DNA from: JAWKWH01 sp040830725
Lineage (GTDB): Bacteria; Pseudomonadota; Alphaproteobacteria; Rhizobiales; Rhizobiaceae
Direction: 5' to 3'
DNA: 64,000 bases
NCBI GenBank assembly: GCA_040830725.1
Contig: JBFOMG010000005.1
Location: forward strand, 1 to 64,000
Positions within the stretch are counted from its first letter, which is position 1. Every line of letters begins with the position of its first letter. A model generated the notes under the pieces. The model was not told where the DNA came from. It saw nothing but the letters and a program-made list of their open reading frames with translations, and made no database searches. The translations under genes and the position numbers were made by a program. This document shows positions 60,453-64,000 of the stretch, piece after piece.

Positions 60453-61363
60453 TCCGCCGGCGCCCGACCCACCGCGCTGGCGAGCTCAATCTCTTCAGCT
60501 AACCAATCCGCAAATATTTGCAGTCTCGGATCGATTCGTTCTCGAGCGGGGAAGGTCAGGTGCATTGCACGTTCGCTACCGAGTGCCGTTGAATTCAATT
60601 GCACCAATCGTCCCATCACCAGATCCTCGGCAACGATCATCGTGCTTATCAGCGCAACGCAAAGACCGGAATACGCCAGATCAACGACACGGGTTCCGAT
60701 ATCATAGACCAGGATTTCACCTGGATCTCCACTGTGGCCGGCCGCAGACAACCATTTTTGCCAATCAATTTCCTGGCCTTTCATGCAACCTTTGGGTAGT
60801 CTGGCAATCTCCTCAGCATTGAGAGGCAGATCACGGTCCCCAACCAGTGTAGGCGATGCAACAGGGATCAATCGCGTCCAATGCAGGCGGATTGCTGACA
60901 ATCCGTCCCATTTCCCGTCGCCGTAGCGAATTGCCGCGTCATAGGGCGAGTTTTGCAAATTGACCAGTTTTGCTTCCGGGCTCGGCGAGATAGTCAACTC
61001 TGGATGGGACGCATGAAACTTCGCAAGCCTGGGCATCAATATGCGGTCGGAGAAATAGGGCGGAACGGAAATTCGAAGCTCGCCAGTTAGTGATTCACCG
61101 GACAGTGCTTGCGTCGCAAGTTCGATCTGGTCGAACAGTTCGGACAACCGTTCACCAAGCCGCGCCGCCGCATCAGTTGCTTCAATCTGGCGGGTTCGCC
61201 GACGAAAAAGCCGCACTCCAAAATGCTCTTCCAACGCTTTGATTTGGTGACTGACGGCAGCATGAGTGACGTGCAACTCCTCGGCGGCATCCTTAAAACT
61301 CAGATGCCGGGCCGCTGCTTCAAATGCGCGGAGTTGGTTCAGATTAGGAAGTTTTCGAGGCAT
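60449..61363 (-). CDS. LysR-family regulator (GcvA-like)
   Basis: 304 residues. HTH is LSFKDAAEELHVTHAAVSHQIKALEEHFG; the C-terminal PBP2 domain has ISVPPYFSDRILMPRLAKFHASHPE. The N-terminal form PNLNQLRAFEAAARHLSF is that of GcvA-type LysR rather than PcaQ, so direct control of pca genes is not assumed. A near-perfect 9-bp dyad lies immediately upstream, probably for autoregulation. Its target may be the ABC importer on the same strand. Confidence 0.92.
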   Translation of the reverse strand: MPRKLPNLNQLRAFEAAARHLSFKDAAEELHVTHAAVSHQIKALEEHFGVRLFRRRTRQIEATDAAARLGERLSELFDQIELATQALSGESLTGELRISVPPYFSDRILMPRLAKFHASHPELTISPSPEAKLVNLQNSPYDAAIRYGDGKWDGLSAIRLHWTRLIPVASPTLVGDRDLPLNAEEIARLPKGCMKGQEIDWQKWLSAAGHSGDPGEILVYDIGTRVVDLAYSGLCVALISTMIVAEDLVMGRLVQLNSTALGSERAMHLTFPARERIDPRLQIFADWLAEEIELASAVGRAPAD

Positions 61364-61754
61364 GTCATGCGTAAGTTTTTCTAACGCATTATTTGAAATA
61401 TGATCGTTTGTGTCAAATCTACGTGCGCGTCAATCTGTTTGCCAACGGCCGTAATCACACCAATGAAACGGAAACAGGCAAATGAAACCGCATCATCAAA
61501 ACACGCCCATTCACAGTGAGCTGAACATTGAACTATTGAGACTTGGCAGCCCTGCGGCCGACACCGGAAAGCCAGAGTATCGAGCTAAATTGCGCCCGGC
61601 CGTGGCAGTCAGATGCTACATCTGCGAGATCGCCGCACGCCGGCTCCTGGCGGCAGCGCATTGGTTCGAAGTTCGCTCGCAAGCACAACCGGTTCAGCTT
61701 TCCGCGTGAGGGCGCAACCTCATTTCGAGCAAACGATAACGCTTGAATGACAGG
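61364..61754. other. Intergenic region upstream of LysR
   Basis: Apart from the LysR dyad at its start, this 390-base stretch has no convincing gene. A 75-codon plus-strand frame at 61482 has no family features and poor hydrophobic pattern. No tRNA or repeat was recognised. Confidence 0.5.
61367..61389. promoter_or_regulatory. LysR-type inverted repeat
   Basis: ATGCGTAAG (61367-61375) and CTAACGCAT (61381-61389) pair at 8 of 9 positions around TTTTT. It lies 3 bases before the LysR start codon, which fits autorepression. Confidence 0.6.
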
Positions 61755-61780
61755 AAAAAGGGCGGTCAATCGACCGCCCT
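61755..61780 (-). terminator. Rho-independent terminator of the NMT1-type ABC operon
   Basis: On the minus strand GGGCGGTC and GACCGCCC pair over 8 bp around a 4-base loop and run into TTTTT. It follows the binding-protein gene by 27 bases. Confidence 0.88.
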
Positions 61781-61806
61781 CCTTTGAAAATAAACTCGAA
61801 AAAACT

Positions 61807-62796
61807 CTAGTTCAGCGCCTTGTCAGTAATCGCGTGTGTCCAGGCACCTTCCGGCTCCTTGGTGATCACCGGATCAGAACCGCCCGACAGCAGTGATTTG
61901 ACCGTACGGTCGAAGTCTGCCGGATCGAGCGAGCCATTGGAACCAGCGGTCAGCTTGGCAATTTCGCCCATCATCCGCTTTTGGTGTTTCTCCGTCTGTG
62001 CACCGGTCTCGTCATATTCAAGCACGATCTCGGCCGCCTTGTCAGGATTCTCCTCGGCCCACTTCCAACCCTTCATCGAGGCGGAAATGAAGCGAACCAT
62101 CTTGTCATTGAATGCGTCATCACCAAGATTGGATTCGAGCACATAAAGCCCGTCTTCCAATGTTGCCACGCCCTGGTCTTCGTATTTGAACGTCACCAGA
62201 TCGTCAGCCGACACACCAGCGTCAATCACCTGCCAGTACTCGTTATACGTCATGGTCGATATGCAGGACGCTTGTTTTTGAAGCAGCGGATCGACATTGA
62301 AGCCCTGTTTCAAAACTTCCACGCCATCATCTCCACCCTCGGTCGGAATGCCCAGCTGGCTCATCCACGAAAGGAACGGGAACTCGTTGCCAAAGAACCA
62401 GACGCCCAGCGTATGGCCGGGGAAATCGGCTGGTGCCTTGATTCCCGATTCCTTCAAACACGTCAGCATCATGCCGGACGATTTGAACGGTTGGGCGATG
62501 TTGACGAGCGCCAAGCCTTTCTCGCGGGCGGCGAGCGCTGCCGGCATCCACTCAACGATCACATCAGCGCCACCGCCGGCAATCACCTGCGTAGGCGCAA
62601 TGTCGGGTCCACCAGGTTTGATCGTGACGTTGAGGTCGGCCTCTTCGTAAAAGCCGTTCTCCAATGCCACGTAGTAACCGGCAAATTGCGCCTGTGTGAC
62701 CCATTTGAGCTGCAGGGTCACATCATCAGCTGCCTGAGCCGCCGTCGCCATGATCAAAGCCGCGGCTGATGTGGCCAGTAGTTTGAGGTTCTTCAT
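61807..62796 (-). CDS. ABC transporter substrate-binding protein, NMT1/THI5-like
   Basis: 329 residues. Signal peptide 1-22 (LLATSAAALIMATAAQA). VTLQLKWVTQAQFAGYYVALENGFYEEADLNVTIKPGGP (in part, LKWVTQAQFAGYYVA, NGFYEEADLNVTI) and the later GVWFFGNEFPFLSWM are NMT1-type. Family members bind thiamine precursors, riboflavin, nitrate-type or sulfonate ligands; this one is close to ThiY/RibY-like forms, ligand not fixed. First-read-out gene after two permease genes on the same strand; the ATPase gene is presumably outside the window. Confidence 0.9.
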   Translation of the reverse strand: MKNLKLLATSAAALIMATAAQAADDVTLQLKWVTQAQFAGYYVALENGFYEEADLNVTIKPGGPDIAPTQVIAGGGADVIVEWMPAALAAREKGLALVNIAQPFKSSGMMLTCLKESGIKAPADFPGHTLGVWFFGNEFPFLSWMSQLGIPTEGGDDGVEVLKQGFNVDPLLQKQASCISTMTYNEYWQVIDAGVSADDLVTFKYEDQGVATLEDGLYVLESNLGDDAFNDKMVRFISASMKGWKWAEENPDKAAEIVLEYDETGAQTEKHQKRMMGEIAKLTAGSNGSLDPADFDRTVKSLLSGGSDPVITKEPEGAWTHAITDKALN

Positions 62797-62821
62797 TTGT
62801 AGTTCACTCCTTTGTTGAAAT

Positions 62822-63604
62822 TCAATTTTTCCGGCCCGACCGCTGAGAAGGGTGCCAAAACGTCACTCCCCTTTCGATAAGCGTTACAGCGCCATAAAGC
62901 GCCGTGCCGGACAAGGCCGCCACGGCGATTTCTGCCCACACCATGTCGATGCCCAAACGCCCGACTTCGGTGGAAATTCGAAATCCCATTCCGCGGGTTG
63001 GTGATCCAAAATACTCAGCCACGATGGCGCCTATAAGCGCCAGTGTCGCTGCGATCTTCAACCCGTTGAAAATGAAGGGCATCGCAGCGGGAAGCCTGAG
63101 TTTTGCAAGTGTCTGCCAGTAATTCGCGCTGTAGGTCAACATGAGGTCGCGCTGCATTCGGTCGGTGTCCTGCAGCCCGGCAAGCGTGTTCACCAGAATT
63201 GGGAAGAACACCATGACCGTCACCACAGCGGCCTTCGAGTGCCAGTCAAAGCCGAACCACATCACCATGATCGGCGCAACGCCGACAATCGGCAGCGCGG
63301 CAACGAAATTGGCAACAGGCAACAGTCCGCGGCGCAGGAATTCGAACCGGTCAATCGCAATCGCTGTTACTACACCGGCTGAGGTCCCGATCCACAAGCC
63401 GTTCAGCGCCCCGCGCACCACCGTCTGCAGCCAGTCTACCAGAAGGATGTCGCCCGAGCCTTTGATGGCAGCCCAGATCGCACTCGGTGCTGGCAAAATG
63501 GCGATCGGTATTGAAAACGTACTGACGATGACTTCCCAAATCGCTATCACCGCCACGCCAAAGGCAAAGGGCAGCAAGAATCTGGCGGCACGATTGTCAG
63601 TCAT
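62822..63604 (-). CDS. ABC transporter permease (first of two)
   Basis: 260 residues, six helices. The EAA loop is in LMLTYSANYWQTLAKLRLPAAMPFIFNGLKIAATLAL (part: TLAKLRLPAAMPFIFNGLK). BPD_transp_1 family, SsuC/TauC/ThiX type. Overlaps the next permease by 4 bases (ATGA). Works with the NMT1-like binding protein; two permease genes suggest a heterodimeric channel. Confidence 0.92.
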   Translation of the reverse strand: MTDNRAARFLLPFAFGVAVIAIWEVIVSTFSIPIAILPAPSAIWAAIKGSGDILLVDWLQTVVRGALNGLWIGTSAGVVTAIAIDRFEFLRRGLLPVANFVAALPIVGVAPIMVMWFGFDWHSKAAVVTVMVFFPILVNTLAGLQDTDRMQRDLMLTYSANYWQTLAKLRLPAAMPFIFNGLKIAATLALIGAIVAEYFGSPTRGMGFRISTEVGRLGIDMVWAEIAVAALSGTALYGAVTLIERGVTFWHPSQRSGRKN

Positions 63605-64000
63605 GCTGCTCCTCCGCCCATGGCGCGAGCAGCGGCTTTTTCAATGCCGGTAACCACCCAGATCAGCATTGCCGCGAGAATCGCGGCTGCAAACAATGCC
63701 GACCACATGATCATCGGATTGCCGAACTGCGAACCGATCAACATGCGGGCACCCAGACCGGCGATTGCACCTGTGGGCAGTTCGCCGACAATTGCGCCTA
63801 CCAGGCTGGCGGCAACTGCAATTTTCAGGGAAGCAAAGAAATAGGGTAACGACGCCGGCATACGCAGCTTCCAGAAAACCTGCGATTTTGACGCCCCATA
63901 GGTGCGCAACAAATCAAGCTGCATGGCATCCGGACTGGTCAACCCCTTGACCATCGATACCAGAACCGGGAAGAAACTCAGATAGGCCGCGATGATTGCC
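63601..64000 (-). CDS. ABC transporter permease (second), partial at window edge
   Basis: The C-terminal 133 residues or so are readable. The EAA loop is in LLRTYGASKSQVFWKLRMPASLPYFFASLKIAVAASL (part: SQVFWKLRMPASLPYFFASLK). Helices after it close the protein (FAAAILAAMLIWVVTG). Same family as its neighbour but clearly different in sequence. The 5' end lies beyond base 64000. Confidence 0.9.
   Translation of the reverse strand, partial: AIIAAYLSFFPVLVSMVKGLTSPDAMQLDLLRTYGASKSQVFWKLRMPASLPYFFASLKIAVAASLVGAIVGELPTGAIAGLGARMLIGSQFGNPMIMWSALFAAAILAAMLIWVVTGIEKAAARAMGGGAA

Noticed and set aside
60449..61363. Naming the LysR gene pcaQ
   Set aside because: Its N terminus is of the GcvA type and it is separated from the pca genes by the pobA regulator, so the name is not supported.
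61482..61709. 75-codon plus-strand frame upstream of the ABC operon terminator
   Set aside because: No family features, no strong ribosome site, and composition typical of non-coding sequence.
1..64000. tRNA, rRNA, CRISPR array, IS transposase or prophage genes
   Set aside because: Intergenic regions were read for cloverleaf-like hairpins and direct-repeat arrays and coding regions for transposase, integrase or phage structural motifs; none was found by eye.

Overview
The window looks like chromosomal DNA of an alphaproteobacterium, most likely a Hyphomicrobiales (Rhizobiales) member. The basis is gene-family content (ArsR-methyltransferase next to metF, wHTH/hydrolase fusion, ring-epoxidising paa genes, pob/pca genes), moderately high GC, and short intergenic palindromic elements. 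No rRNA, tRNA, CRISPR array, IS element or prophage was recognised. The species cannot be named from sequence alone.

Layout. 1-7.2 kb: cell-wall enzymes (GH25 lysozyme fragment, MltB-like transglycosylase), a CPA2 antiporter, a soluble cytochrome c, a DMT exporter, an SDR and a winged-helix/hydrolase fusion. 7.4-8.4 kb: a gene-poor stretch with two MITE-like palindromic elements. 8.4-12.3 kb: an ornithine/lysine-type decarboxylase, a DMT transporter broken by an amber codon, a YbdK-type ligase and a 28-residue membrane peptide gene. 12.3-17.2 kb: the methionine-cycle pair arsR-methyltransferase/metF with a palindromic operator, then trmO, a DUF2293-like gene, an AraC regulator, a peroxiredoxin-like gene and a MOSC gene. 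17.3-19.7 kb: a PLD-like protein and a KAS III-like enzyme.

19.8-24.9 kb is the most unusual part. Three small secreted proteins precede an ECF sigma / anti-sigma / subtilase operon, followed by two small secreted proteins that share the motif ALARDGGGP. The sigma operon and both peptide genes carry the same promoter (GAACCTTT, then CGAC exactly 21 nt downstream), so this appears to be a compact self-controlled regulon. The periplasmic part of the anti-sigma resembles the propeptide of the neighbouring protease, which suggests how the protease could sense or trigger the response.

24.9-37.4 kb: a membrane-embedded patatin-like lipase, a decayed gene, ettA, a GT-C-like membrane protein, a YHS protein, a cassette of Cys-containing secreted peptides around a His-rich protein, an acyl-CoA synthetase, an alpha/beta hydrolase and a small secreted protein. 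37.4-41.5 kb: terC, a class III CoA-transferase and a ThDP enzyme in one overlapping run, then a hypothetical gene.

41.7-54.2 kb is a phenylacetate degradation island. It holds paaABCDE with a VOC gene inserted, two PaaI-like thioesterases, paaX, kynA, a TetR regulator, paaK, a cytochrome P450 and paaZ, with a perfect 14-bp palindrome placed between -35 and -10 of the P450-paaZ promoter. 54.2-60.5 kb is a 4-hydroxybenzoate/protocatechuate operon (pobA-pcaCHGB-MFS) divergent from a PobR-like AraC regulator. 60.4-64 kb: a LysR regulator and an NMT1-type ABC importer (binding protein, one whole and one partial permease). The window is therefore an aromatic-compound catabolism region combined with an envelope-directed small-protein regulon.
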